NCBI GenBank assembly: GCA_016208165.1
Contig: JACQYL010000126.1
Coordinates: 1-60,997 of the forward strand
Direction of reading: 5' to 3'
Length of the DNA stretch: 60,997 nt
From: Deltaproteobacteria bacterium
Lineage (GTDB): Bacteria; Desulfobacterota; Desulfarculia; JACQYL01
Shown: positions 52,564 to 60,997 of the stretch, in pieces
Numbering within the stretch: the stretch's first letter is position 1
Layout: each line of letters begins with the position of its first letter
Position numbers and translations under genes: made by a program
The notes under the pieces: model-generated
Seen by the model: the letters and a program-made list of their open reading frames with translations, nothing else
What the model was told of the DNA's origin: nothing
The model's database searches: none

Positions 52564-53166
52564 TCAACGGTTAATGTTTTTTCCCGTCGAGCGTCGAAGC
52601 TTCCGTTCAATATGTTGGCGGAGAGGATGGACGAGCGGGATGCGAATGTGGTATTTCCCTAAGAGTTTTGGCGCGCTTGGGGCGTCGGACGGACGCGAGG
52701 TTTCAGGTTTCGTCCGCGCACTGAGAGGCGCCCTCCGGTACCTTGGCCGGCTACCGGCAAACCGTAACGGGTGTGGGCCGGCGGATGTTTGAAGGTCAGA
52801 ACCTCTGGAAAAACCCGATTTCGGTTTAGCTTTGATCTCTTCGTCCGAACCCGGCAGGGAGAACGAGAGCCCCACGCGTGCGTGGGGGTCGGGCGGCGTT
52901 TTCTTGATCCTGATCCTCATGCCCTCCATCGAGAGGTCTACCATTTCGGCTCTCTGCGTGAGGTCGGTAAAGTCAAAATGAAAGGGGCCGTAGCGTATGA
53001 GGACAAGCGGTTGGGATCGGAAAAAGGCTCTTTTTTCGGAGACGTGAAGAAAACGTTCCTTGCAGCGGGGACAGGTCAACTTTTTTGGCCCCGAGGCGTT
53101 TTCGGGAACTCGAATAAATCCGGTCTGGCCGCATTTAGGACAAACGATCCTGGTGGATTCGCTCAT
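52564..53166 (-). CDS. Zinc-ribbon/PilZ-like protein with doubtful C-terminus
   Basis: From ATG 53166 the 200-residue product starts with a zinc-ribbon motif (RIVCPKCGQTGFIRVP and KLTCPRCKERFLHV), then a PilZ-like strand region (VLIRYGPFHFDFTDLTQRAE, VDLSMEGMRIRIKK, VGLSFSLPGSDEEIKAK). PilZ domains often bind cyclic-di-GMP, but the usual RxxxR is not evident. After about residue 120 the sequence turns basic and low-complexity (RPRYRRAPLSARTKPETS) and no longer resembles a domain, so a frameshift may have changed the real end. An upstream in-frame ATG at 53187 is also possible. Confidence 0.55.
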   Translation of the reverse strand: MSESTRIVCPKCGQTGFIRVPENASGPKKLTCPRCKERFLHVSEKRAFFRSQPLVLIRYGPFHFDFTDLTQRAEMVDLSMEGMRIRIKKTPPDPHARVGLSFSLPGSDEEIKAKPKSGFSRGSDLQTSAGPHPLRFAGSRPRYRRAPLSARTKPETSRPSDAPSAPKLLGKYHIRIPLVHPLRQHIERKLRRSTGKNINR

Positions 53167-53362
53167 TTCAAGCAACCATTCGTTCAAAGCGCCGGCTCAG
53201 GACTTCCTGCACGGGACAAAGTCCACTCCGGAGATCGTGCAACGTTATCTCGGACGCTTCAAGGTAACGATATACACCCGCAAGGAACTCTTGCGTTTCC
53301 TCGAATATGAACCGGCTTTGATGTATGCCGAGGAATCGTGACACTGAAACTATATGTGAAGG

Positions 53363-54028
53363 ATGACCGTGATGCAAGAAAAAGAGCAGTATGTGGTGGA
53401 TCTGTTGTCATCAAGTGAAGCCTGGCGTGTGTTTCGGATCCTGGCCGAACTGGTGGACGGGTTCGAGACGTTGAGCGAATTGGGCCACGCCGTTTCTATT
53501 TTCGGTTCCTCCCGCGTCAAACCGGATTCGCCCGTTTACTTAAAAGCCCTTGAAATTTCCCGTCTTTTGGCAGGTGAAGGCTTTGCCGTCATATCCGGTG
53601 GCGGCGGCGGCGTGATGGAAGCCGCCAACAAAGGAGCTGCCGAAGCGGGGGGCACTTCCGTGGGCTTGAACATCGAACTGCCGTTCGAACAGGCCGCCAA
53701 TGCGTATTCCAACGTAAAACTGAGTTTCCGGTATTTTTTTGTACGGAAGCTTATGTTCATAAAATACGCCGTCGCCTATGTCATTCTTCCCGGCGGGTTC
53801 GGGACGCTTGACGAATTGATGGAATCGATCACCCTGATTCAGACCAAACGGGCGAGGCCGTTCCCCGTGATTCTGGTTGGAACGGATTACTGGTCCGGAC
53901 TTGTGAACTGGATCAAGAAGCGGCCTTTGGCGGAAGGAATGATCTCTCCGGCCGATCTGGACATCTTCGAGGTGGTGGACGAACCGGAAGAGGTGGTGCG
54001 GCTCATAAAGAAGCGGGTGGTCCTGTAG
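53363..54028 (+). CDS. LOG-family nucleotide phosphoribohydrolase-like protein
   Basis: The 221-residue protein has the LOG/TIGR00730 signatures: AVSIFGSSRVKPDSP, AVISGGGGGVMEAANKGA and PGGFGTLDELMES. These proteins cleave nucleoside 5'-monophosphates or cytokinin ribotides; they were long misnamed lysine decarboxylases. It is probably cytosolic. The ATG at 53372 is an alternative start with a better spaced AAGGA. It stands alone. Confidence 0.9.
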   Translation: MTVMQEKEQYVVDLLSSSEAWRVFRILAELVDGFETLSELGHAVSIFGSSRVKPDSPVYLKALEISRLLAGEGFAVISGGGGGVMEAANKGAAEAGGTSVGLNIELPFEQAANAYSNVKLSFRYFFVRKLMFIKYAVAYVILPGGFGTLDELMESITLIQTKRARPFPVILVGTDYWSGLVNWIKKRPLAEGMISPADLDIFEVVDEPEEVVRLIKKRVVL

Positions 54029-54109
54029 GTTCCGGGAGTCGCCCTCATCCCGATCTTCTCCACCCCGGTGAAGCCCGGGACCTGCGTCTGAGGGAAAAGG
54101 AGTACATTT

Positions 54110-54416
54110 GTTGGGTTACGCTCGCTGTGCTAGCTAACTCAACCTACAACTGGGCCGAGCTGGGGCTCGGCGCTCCCAGGAATGTGGTTACGCTCGCTTT
54201 GCTCGCTAACCCAACCTACGAACCTACGAACCTACGAACCTACGAACCTACGAAACGATGAAACCGGTGGGAAAGTTCAGTGTGTGCTCGTCGAAGGGCA
54301 TTGCACCGGCCGGGTTGAGGAACGATACTCAATAAGACGGCTCACGATCCGTAGGTTGGGTTGAGCTGAGCGAAACCCAACAAATTCAATGCATTGGGTT
54401 ACGTTGGCCGCGTTCG
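54110..54416. repeat. GTAGGTTGGGTT-type repeats and an 8-bp tandem repeat
   Basis: Three copies of the family seen at 14251-14330 lie here (about 54110-54148, 54184-54219 and 54351-54400), with CGCTCGCTTTGCTCGCTAAC and GAGCGAAACCCAAC cores. At 54213-54252 AACCTACG is repeated five times. No gene is seen. Confidence 0.7.
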
Positions 54417-55334
54417 CTAGCCCTGCGGCGCTTCTTCTCGTCCGTTCCGAGCCGGACCGGCAATGACGCGCCGGTAATAGCGGACCTCATCCAGAATCAG
54501 GTCTTTCAGATGGACGCAGCCGTCGCTCACTCCCACGGCTTCGTGCAGGCGGCCGCTCAAAGTCGAATCCAGGAGTGTTCCAGCCAGCGCAGCCACCCTG
54601 GGAAATGGCTGATTACAGATTCCGGGATAGGGCGATCGATACGAACGGGCTTCCAAACCTTCGATCTTCCTCTCTCCGGGCGCCAGTCGGATCTCGATCT
54701 CCAATTCGTGAATGTCATCGTTCATGTAGGCCTGCAGCACGTGACTCTCGGGCCCTATCCGACACTCGAAGATCCTGCTGCGCCGAAACCGATACACCTG
54801 GTCCGGATCAGGCGCGTATATGTCCGGTCGGCTTGCGGCCTTGACGCCCAGTTCTTGAAACCGGTCTTGCATGCCCGAAGAATACGGAATGCAGCCGTTT
54901 TCAAGTTGGGGCCAATGCGTGAGGTCCAGTCGGCGCAAGGTCTTGGGGTCCGAGAAATCCAATCCCTCCAACTCCTCGGGAGCGAGCATGCCGATCTGTC
55001 CGGTCATCCGGGCGGTTTCCACAAGGGCGTCGAGCAAAGCGTCCGGAACGTCACGGCCCTGTAGGGCCTTTTTCACTTTCTTGATATACCCCGGTCCCGC
55101 GTCGATCCCCTCGAGTTCAGGCAACGGCGTTACGCAGGGCGCCGGATCCCGTTTCTGATCCGCGCCGAAACTTTCCATCCGAGCCTTCACGATCCGGAGT
55201 TCGGGGAATTGGATCGCAAAGCTGGTAAAAAGAAGTCCACAGCCGTCGGATACACATACATCCACGGAAACGCGTTCTCTTCCGGCCGTTTTTACCGTCG
55301 AGTCGATAAGCCGTCTGAATCGTCCGTTGTCCAT
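54417..55334 (-). CDS. DUF2889-like protein
   Basis: The 305-residue protein ends with AVGVSDGCVHLKDLILDEVRYY, which resembles the conserved CxHL end of DUF2889 proteins; YMNDDIHELEIEIRLAPGERKIEG fits the domain body. The N-terminal part (TVKTAGRERVSVDVCVSDGC) is less typical. The function is unknown. Its last codons run into the repeat region, where the frame ends at TAG near 54419. Confidence 0.7.
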   Translation of the reverse strand: MDNGRFRRLIDSTVKTAGRERVSVDVCVSDGCGLLFTSFAIQFPELRIVKARMESFGADQKRDPAPCVTPLPELEGIDAGPGYIKKVKKALQGRDVPDALLDALVETARMTGQIGMLAPEELEGLDFSDPKTLRRLDLTHWPQLENGCIPYSSGMQDRFQELGVKAASRPDIYAPDPDQVYRFRRSRIFECRIGPESHVLQAYMNDDIHELEIEIRLAPGERKIEGLEARSYRSPYPGICNQPFPRVAALAGTLLDSTLSGRLHEAVGVSDGCVHLKDLILDEVRYYRRVIAGPARNGREEAPQG

Positions 55335-55609
55335 TCGCCTGCTCCGAAACCGATGAGGTTAACCGTCAGTTGATAACTGGTCTATATCACATCGTATTAC
55401 GGCTTGAAAAGCCTTTGGCTTGCCGCAAGGATGGGGGAAAAAGAATTGCCTTCTTGTCCGGCCCTTTGGGATGATGTATATGAGTCCGTAGACGGTTGGC
55501 GACGATGCCGGCGCTCCCGCATCCCGGGAACCCGGATTCACGATGGTGTCACCATGGTAACCGGCAACCGATGATCGGTTGGAATACAACCCTGCGGAAG
55601 GAGGATCTT

Positions 55610-56524
55610 ATGCGCATTATCGTTATGGGTCAGGCCCCTTTTGGTGCAAAGGTGTTGGAAACGTTACTGGATCGGGGTGAAAACGTGGTGGCTGTGTATA
55701 CTCCCAAAGACACGCCGGGAGGGAAGGACGATCCCCTCAAGGCTTTGGCCGTGCAAAGAAAGATACCGGTCTATCAACCTGCCGCCTACAAGAAGCCCGA
55801 AGCCCTCTCGGAATTCAAATCCCTGGATCCGGATCTGCTGATCATGGCCTTTGTCACGGATATCATACCCGAGTCGTTTTTCGGCGTTCCGAGTCAGGGA
55901 ACCGTCTGCTACCATCCTTCCATACTTCCTCGCCATCGGGGCGCCAGCGCCATCAACTGGGCCGTGATCATGGGCGATCGTGAGACGGGTCTCAGCATTT
56001 TTTGGCCCGACGCCGGCATCGACACGGGTGCGATTCTCCTGCAGAAACGCGTGGCCATCCAGCCCGATGACACCACGGGATCGCTGTATTTCAACCATCT
56101 GTTTCCCATGGGTGTGGAGGCCGTTGTCGAGTCCGTGGATCTGATCAAGAGCGGAAAAGCGCCCAGAATAGTCCAGGACGAAAGCCGGGCCACGTATGAG
56201 CCCATCTGTAACGACGCCGTGGCCAAGGTGGATTGGGCGAAACCGGCTCACGAAGTGTACAATCTAATCCGAGGCTGCGATCCTCAGCCGGGAGCCTATT
56301 CCACGTTCAAGGATGGCGAAGTCCGGTTTTACGGCGCCGGCCTCGTACCGGGAGAAACGGGAAAGGCTCCCGGAACCGTGGTTTCCATGGATGAAGGCGG
56401 CCTGAACGTGGCTGCACAGGGAGGCGCGATTCGCATCACCAAAGTCCGTTCTTCCGCGGGCAAGTTAAAGGCGGCGGAGTTTGCCAAGGGCTCGGGCATG
56501 AAACCGGGGGACCGGTTTAAATAG
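55610..56524 (+). CDS. 10-formyltetrahydrofolate hydrolase-like formyltransferase (ALDH1L N-domain type)
   Basis: The 304-residue protein matches the N-terminal domain of ALDH1L (10-formyl-THF dehydrogenase) more than methionyl-tRNA formyltransferase. It has VCYHPSILPRHRGASAINWA in place of the Fmt N-x-H motif, LSIFWPDAGIDTGAILLQ with the catalytic Asp, and NLIRGCDPQPGAYS. A C-terminal formyltransferase domain follows (PGTVVSMDEGGLNVAAQGG). In ALDH1L this domain removes formyl from 10-formyl-THF. GGAGG lies before ATG 55610. It precedes a thiamine-dependent acyl-CoA lyase-like gene by 254 bp. Confidence 0.85.
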   Translation: MRIIVMGQAPFGAKVLETLLDRGENVVAVYTPKDTPGGKDDPLKALAVQRKIPVYQPAAYKKPEALSEFKSLDPDLLIMAFVTDIIPESFFGVPSQGTVCYHPSILPRHRGASAINWAVIMGDRETGLSIFWPDAGIDTGAILLQKRVAIQPDDTTGSLYFNHLFPMGVEAVVESVDLIKSGKAPRIVQDESRATYEPICNDAVAKVDWAKPAHEVYNLIRGCDPQPGAYSTFKDGEVRFYGAGLVPGETGKAPGTVVSMDEGGLNVAAQGGAIRITKVRSSAGKLKAAEFAKGSGMKPGDRFK

Positions 56525-56778
56525 TACGTCGTTTCCGTGATGAAGGGTCGCCATAATCCGGCGGCTTCTTCACAATGTCTTGCAGGTGGAAGGATACGGA
56601 AAGGAACGTTCTCCAAGCGCTCATAACGATTACGCACCCCGGCGGAGGAATGCTGCCGCACCTTTCCGTCGGACAAGGGGGACCGCGTTTTTTGCTTTCC
56701 CTGAAGGGTGCGCGGCCGGAATAGACTGGATTTTCTTCGTTTCCGGAGAATGGACGGAGTTGGATAAGGAGGGACAGG

Positions 56779-58452
56779 ATGAGTACGGTTTACGGGAGTG
56801 AGTTGGTGGCAAGAGCTCTGGAAAACGAGGGGGTCGAGTTTGTTTTTACTCTGAGCGGCGTTCCTTCGTTCGGTGTGTACGAGGCTCTGAGGGATAAAGG
56901 AATACGGATGATCGACGTGCGTCACGAGCAGGCGGCCGTTCTGATGGCCCAGGGATACGCCCGATCGACGGGGCGTACGGGAGTGGCCATGGTTGTGCCC
57001 GGACCCGGCGTGCTGAACGCGGTAACCGGCGTGGCCAACTGCTATTACGGATCGGCCCCCGTGGTGCTCCTGGCCGGGCAGAACAGGCTCACGGAATACC
57101 AGTTGGGCGCCTTCCATGAAACGGACCAACTGGCGATCATGAAACCCATCACCAAGTGGAGCGCCGCTGTGTATGAAAGCCGGCGCATAGCGGAATACAT
57201 CAGCATTGCTTTCAGGGAAGCCTCGACCGGAATGCCGGGCCCGGCCTTTGTGGAGTTCCCTCATGACGTTCTGGACGGCCAGGTCAAGATGGAAGAAGCC
57301 GTGATCCCGGAGCGCTATCGAACGACGGCCCGGCCCCACGGCGATCCGGCCTTGGTGGCGGAAGCGGTTTCCATGCTGGCGGTGGCCAAACGACCTCTGA
57401 TTCTCTTCGGCAGCGGGATCATCTGGAGTAACGCGCACGAGGAGCTGTTGCGATTCGTGGAGACGACCCGGATACCCTGCGTGCCTACGCCCCAGGCCCG
57501 CGGATGTGTGCCGGAAGATCACCCGCTGTGCTGTTTCACGTCGCGTTCGCGGGCAACGGCCCAGTCGGACGTGATTCTTTTCATGGGGGTCCGGCTCAAC
57601 TTCGTGCTGGGTTTCGGAAGGCCGCCGCGCTTCAATCCGGACGCGCGAACCATTCAGGTTGACGTGGCTCCGCAGGAGATCGGCCGGAACCGGCCCATTG
57701 ACGTGGGCATTGTCGGGGACGCCGGGGCTGTGTTAAAACAGCTTACGGAGCAGTGGAAGTCAACGGGCGCTGTTGGGAACGACTCCTGGGCCAAGGAATT
57801 GAAGACCGCGGAAGAGGCAAAGAAGAAGAAATGGTCCACCTGGACCGGTTCTTCCAAGAAACCGATCAATCCGGTCCGGCTGTGCCATGAAATCGCGCAG
57901 TTTCTTGACCGGGACGCCATTGTTACCATCGACGGTGGAGAGATTTTGGATTTTGCCCGGAACCTGATACCGTCCTATACGCCCGGCGCCCGGTTGAATC
58001 CTGGGGTAACCGGTCTGCTGGGAATCGGGATACCGTACGCCATAGCCGCGAAACTGGCTCATCCAGATCGCCAAGTGCTCTCCGTGTGCGGTGACGGAGC
58101 GTTCGGATTCAACGGGATGGAGATGGACACGGCGGCCCGCCACGGCGCTCCCATCGTTGTGGTGGTATCGAACAACGCTTGTTGGGCCGTATGCTCCAAC
58201 ATGCAGAAGGGAATCTATGGGCCGGATGCAGCCGTGTGCACGCTCCTGTCCTGCACCCGATACGATTTGTTGGCCCAGGCCCTGGACTGTTACGGAGAAA
58301 CCGTTGAAGATCCAGACGAAATCCGGCCGGCCCTCGAGCGGGCCTTCAATTCGGGAAAACCGGCTCTTCTCAACGTGATCACGGATCCCGACACCATGTC
58401 TTATTCCATGTCCGGTCAGCTGAAGGATCTGCCCGTGAGGGAAAAGAAGTAA
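56779..58452 (+). CDS. Thiamine-diphosphate enzyme, 2-hydroxyacyl-CoA lyase/oxalyl-CoA decarboxylase type
   Basis: The 557-residue protein has the full three-domain ThDP fold. The catalytic Glu is in MIDVRHEQAAVLMAQGYAR, the middle domain holds GVRLNFVLGFGRPPRFNPD, and the diphosphate motif is VCGDGAFGFNGMEMDT ending in VVSNN. The pattern fits oxalyl-CoA decarboxylase and HACL, which release CO2 or formyl-CoA, better than acetolactate synthase. AAGGAGG lies before the ATG. Linked to a 10-formyl-THF enzyme gene, it may belong to one-carbon metabolism (inference). Confidence 0.85.
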   Translation: MSTVYGSELVARALENEGVEFVFTLSGVPSFGVYEALRDKGIRMIDVRHEQAAVLMAQGYARSTGRTGVAMVVPGPGVLNAVTGVANCYYGSAPVVLLAGQNRLTEYQLGAFHETDQLAIMKPITKWSAAVYESRRIAEYISIAFREASTGMPGPAFVEFPHDVLDGQVKMEEAVIPERYRTTARPHGDPALVAEAVSMLAVAKRPLILFGSGIIWSNAHEELLRFVETTRIPCVPTPQARGCVPEDHPLCCFTSRSRATAQSDVILFMGVRLNFVLGFGRPPRFNPDARTIQVDVAPQEIGRNRPIDVGIVGDAGAVLKQLTEQWKSTGAVGNDSWAKELKTAEEAKKKKWSTWTGSSKKPINPVRLCHEIAQFLDRDAIVTIDGGEILDFARNLIPSYTPGARLNPGVTGLLGIGIPYAIAAKLAHPDRQVLSVCGDGAFGFNGMEMDTAARHGAPIVVVVSNNACWAVCSNMQKGIYGPDAAVCTLLSCTRYDLLAQALDCYGETVEDPDEIRPALERAFNSGKPALLNVITDPDTMSYSMSGQLKDLPVREKK

Positions 58453-58534
58453 GTAGTGCTCACCGGGTATCCGGCGAAATCCCGAGGAAGAGATGCCCCT
58501 CATGAACTTGTAACGAAAGGCGGTAGGGCTTGCC

Positions 58535-60109
58535 GTGAGAGATGAAGACAAGTCCAAAGAGCAGCTCATCAAAGAACTGATTGAACTGCGCCGGCGGAAC
58601 GCCGAACTCCAGCAGTCCGAGTTCAATCGGGAACGCACCGAAGCCGAACTCCACACGACCAAAGAGTATCTGGAGAACGTCATCGAGAATTCGGTGGACG
58701 CCATTGGTATCGTGGATCGTACGGGACGCTTTCTGCTGTGGAATCGGCGCGCCGCCGAGATCTACGGATACAGTTTCGAAGAGCTGAGGTCCAGAACGGC
58801 TTTCGATCTCTATGTGGATCCCGTGGATTTGGAGCGCATGGTGACGCGGCTTCGCAGGAACGATGTGGTTCGCGAGTACGAGATCCTGATGAAGAAGAAG
58901 GACAAGAGCATCGTTCCCATGGACATTTCCATCAGCTTACTCAAGGACCACTCGGGCCGTACGGTGGGGAGCGTGTGTGTGGCCAGGGATCTGTCCGAGC
59001 GAAAGAAGGCCGAGGCCGAGCTGAAGCGGGCCAAAGAGAAACTGAGCCGCTATTCCAAAAGTCTCGAACAGCAGGTGAAGGAGAGTACCCGTCGGATCAC
59101 GAGCATTCTAAAATACACGCCCGCCGTGGTCTATATTAAGGATAGGGACGCGTGCTATACGCTGGTCAACGCACGGCATGAAGAACTGTTCGGCATTTCG
59201 AAAGAGGAAATCCGGGGGAAGAACGACTACGATATTTTTCCGAAAGAAACGGCCGAGAAATTTCGCAGCAACGACCTCAAGGTACTTTCAGAGGGGCGCT
59301 CTCTCCAGGTAGAGGAGTCCGTGCCTCAGAGCGACGGCGTCCACACGTATCTTTCCGTCAAATTTCCCCTTTACGACGAGAACGGAACCACTACGGGCGT
59401 CTGCAGTATTTCTACGGACATAACGGAACTGAAGAAAGCGCAGAATCAACTCAGACGGCTGTCGGCCAGCATCATAACGAGCCAGGAAAAAGAGCGGGCG
59501 GCGATTGCCCGGGAGCTTCACGATGAACTCGGACAGGCGCTTACCGCCCTGCGCATGGATTCCGTCTGGCTGCTCGGTCGGGTGTCCAAAACAGATCCCG
59601 AAGCATCGAAGCGAGCCTTGGACATGCGTGACCTCGTCGATAAGACGATCGATGAAATCCGCGGCATGGCGCTTCGGTTGCGTCCGGGCATTCTCGATGA
59701 CCTGGGTTTGATTCCGGCGCTCGAATGGTATACCAACGAATTCGAAAAGCGTACCGGCATTGAATGTATCTTGCAGCATATGAACGTGCCCGACGTGGAC
59801 GAGGTGGTGGCGACCGAAGCCTATCGGATCGCCCAGGAAGCCCTTACCAACGTGGCGCGTCACTCTTCGGCCTCCCACGCGGAAGTGAAACTGCAACTCG
59901 AAAACGGCGCGTTGACGCTGGAAATTATGGACAATGGCGACGGGTTCAGCCTGGCCGACGTGGCGGAGACGGAGGGGCTGGGTCTGGCGGGAATGCGGGA
60001 GCGCGCGGGCTTGGTGGGAGGCGCCCTCGAGATACGATCCCAGCCTGGAAGGGGCACGCACGTCTGTTGCACGATCCCGATGACGGACAAGATCGGAGTG
60101 GATGATTGA
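58535..60109 (+). CDS. PAS-PAS sensor histidine kinase (NarX/DegS type)
   Basis: The 524-residue protein has a short coiled-coil start, a PAS domain (about 48-160) with FLLWNRRAAEIYGYS, a linker helix, and a second PAS domain (about 185-300) with YIKDRDACYTLVN. The HisKA_3 H-box is in AAIARELHDELGQAL, and the ATPase domain has MDNGDGFSL and GLGLAGMRERAGLVGG. There are no membrane segments, so it senses a cytosolic or redox signal. The start is the GTG at 58535. Its stop overlaps the next gene by four bases. Confidence 0.9.
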   Translation: MRDEDKSKEQLIKELIELRRRNAELQQSEFNRERTEAELHTTKEYLENVIENSVDAIGIVDRTGRFLLWNRRAAEIYGYSFEELRSRTAFDLYVDPVDLERMVTRLRRNDVVREYEILMKKKDKSIVPMDISISLLKDHSGRTVGSVCVARDLSERKKAEAELKRAKEKLSRYSKSLEQQVKESTRRITSILKYTPAVVYIKDRDACYTLVNARHEELFGISKEEIRGKNDYDIFPKETAEKFRSNDLKVLSEGRSLQVEESVPQSDGVHTYLSVKFPLYDENGTTTGVCSISTDITELKKAQNQLRRLSASIITSQEKERAAIARELHDELGQALTALRMDSVWLLGRVSKTDPEASKRALDMRDLVDKTIDEIRGMALRLRPGILDDLGLIPALEWYTNEFEKRTGIECILQHMNVPDVDEVVATEAYRIAQEALTNVARHSSASHAEVKLQLENGALTLEIMDNGDGFSLADVAETEGLGLAGMRERAGLVGGALEIRSQPGRGTHVCCTIPMTDKIGVDD

Positions 60110-60744
60110 TCCGGGTTCTATTGGCAGATGATCACAGCATCGTTCGCGCCGGACTTCGCCGCATCATCGAAGAGAGCGGCGATATTGAAGTGATTGCCGA
60201 GGCGGCGGATGGGCGTGAAGCCATCCGGAAGATCCGCGAGACGGTTCCCGACGTGGCGGTGGTGGACATATCCATGCCGGGCCTGGATGGACTCGAGGTG
60301 ATCCACGAGCTCCAGAGCGCCTGTCCGGCGTTGCCGATCCTGGTGCTCACCATGCACGAGGAAGAGCAATATGTAGTCCGCGCCATAGGCGCCGGAGCCA
60401 AAGGCTACATCACCAAACGTTCGGCTCCCGAACAGTTGGTGAAAGCCATATACAAGTTGAAGGAAGGCGGCCGCTTTCTTAGTGATTCGGCGGCGGAGTC
60501 GCTGGCGTCCCGTATGGCCGAGGGCGTTCCCGGCCGGTCGCCGCTGGACTGCCTGTCCAACAGAGAAATCCAGGTGTTGAGACGTCTGGCCCTGGGACAG
60601 ACCACGCGTGAGATTGCGGAGGTGTATCACATCAGCGTAAAAACCGTGGATACCTACCGATTCCGGTTGCTCAAGAAACTCAACCTGAGAAACAATGCGG
60701 AAGTATCGAGGTTCGCCATCCAAAACCGGCTCGTCGAATTCTGA
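60106..60744 (+). CDS. LuxR/NarL-family response regulator
   Basis: The 212-residue protein has a receiver (LLADDHSIVRAGLRR, phospho-Asp in VAVVDISMPG, Lys in YITKRS) and a LuxR-type helix-turn-helix (LSNREIQVLRRLALGQTTRE, VKTVDTYRFRLLKKL). It is the cognate partner of the preceding kinase. The TTG start at 60106 overlaps the kinase stop (TTGA). Targets are unknown; nearby genes are candidates. Confidence 0.93.
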   Translation: MIRVLLADDHSIVRAGLRRIIEESGDIEVIAEAADGREAIRKIRETVPDVAVVDISMPGLDGLEVIHELQSACPALPILVLTMHEEEQYVVRAIGAGAKGYITKRSAPEQLVKAIYKLKEGGRFLSDSAAESLASRMAEGVPGRSPLDCLSNREIQVLRRLALGQTTREIAEVYHISVKTVDTYRFRLLKKLNLRNNAEVSRFAIQNRLVEF

Positions 60745-60979
60745 TGTTCGATCTCATCGAACGACCGTACCGGCCGGTCATGCACAAGCTCCTATACGAT
60801 CGTCCCTCGCCTCCCGCCGGTAACATCCGCCTGCGTGTAAGAATTTCTTTTACAGGAAAATCAGAAATCCTCCGATTCTCAAACGCCCTGTGATCCGGTA
60901 TTATACAACACTCGCGAGTTTACCGTTACCATCGCGGACAAATCGAACATCCAAACTTAAGAATGATGGGGCGTAACCT

Positions 60980-60997
60980 ATGAAAATTCATGAATAT
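60980..60997 (+). CDS. sucC: Succinyl-CoA synthetase beta subunit, first six codons
   Basis: Only the start lies in the window: MKIHEY, the usual beginning of succinate-CoA ligase beta subunits in this group. GGGG lies about eight bases upstream. Six residues are a thin basis; the call rests on this motif alone. Confidence 0.45.

Noticed and set aside
53190-53362. Possible small gene before the LOG gene: plus-strand peptide with TPEIVQRYLGRFKVTIYTRK, or minus-strand 69-codon frame ending at 53168
   Set aside because: Both strands are open and neither has a good start or a recognised family, so I could not decide that either is real.

Overview
The window looks like chromosome of a GC-rich anaerobic bacterium of the Desulfobacterota (old Deltaproteobacteria). 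This is an inference from content: a cytoplasmic NiFe hydrogenase, corrinoid methyl-transfer genes with their reductive activator, two credible selenoproteins, acyl-CoA beta-oxidation genes and many two-component regulators. No rRNA, tRNA or CRISPR array was recognised.

Layout. (1) 0-7 kb, minus strand: an MBL-fold hydrolase, then a set that runs leftward: hydrogenase small and large subunits, a hybrid histidine kinase, a receiver protein and a receiver/nucleotide-cyclase protein. (2) 7-14 kb, plus strand: radC, then a fadN-fadA-fadE beta-oxidation operon preceded by two palindromes that resemble the Bacillus FadR operator. fadN carries an in-frame TAG. (3) 14-30 kb: an accessory region with AT-richer genes, two families of small elements derived from REP-associated tyrosine transposases (RAYT), a broken integron integrase, an Argonaute operon (Argonaute frameshifted, with a two-helix membrane protein and a ribbon-helix-helix protein), an AbiEi/AbiEii toxin-antitoxin pair and several decayed genes. 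(4) 29-31.5 kb: rsgA, a TIGR04076-like protein and a periplasmic binding protein. (5) 32.4-46.8 kb: a long plus-strand locus for corrinoid-dependent methyl transfer. It has an MtrH-like methyltransferase, two MtaA/UroD-like methyltransferases, a corrinoid protein, a RACE-type activator, at least five small CxxC (or UxxC) redox proteins, a TSCPD protein, an armless SMC-like ATPase and two CobW-family GTPases. (6) 47-61 kb: ordinary metabolism and regulation, including an enoyl-CoA hydratase, a SagB-type oxidoreductase with a ThiF-like E1, pcm, a LOG protein, a 10-formyl-THF hydrolase-like protein beside a thiamine-diphosphate lyase, a PAS histidine kinase with its LuxR regulator, and the first codons of a probable sucC.

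The main discovery is in region 5. Two genes there are cut by in-frame TGA codons that replace conserved cysteines. In the MtaA-like protein at 38478-39512 the TGA sits at the third zinc-ligand cysteine of the family (the APG-Cys-Asp motif). In the small protein at 42026-42304 it sits at the first cysteine of a CxxC motif that a paralogue in the same locus keeps. Each TGA is followed at the expected distance by a hairpin with a G-starting apical loop. Both are best read as selenoproteins, which suggests a seleno/thiol redox relay linked to corrinoid methyl chemistry.
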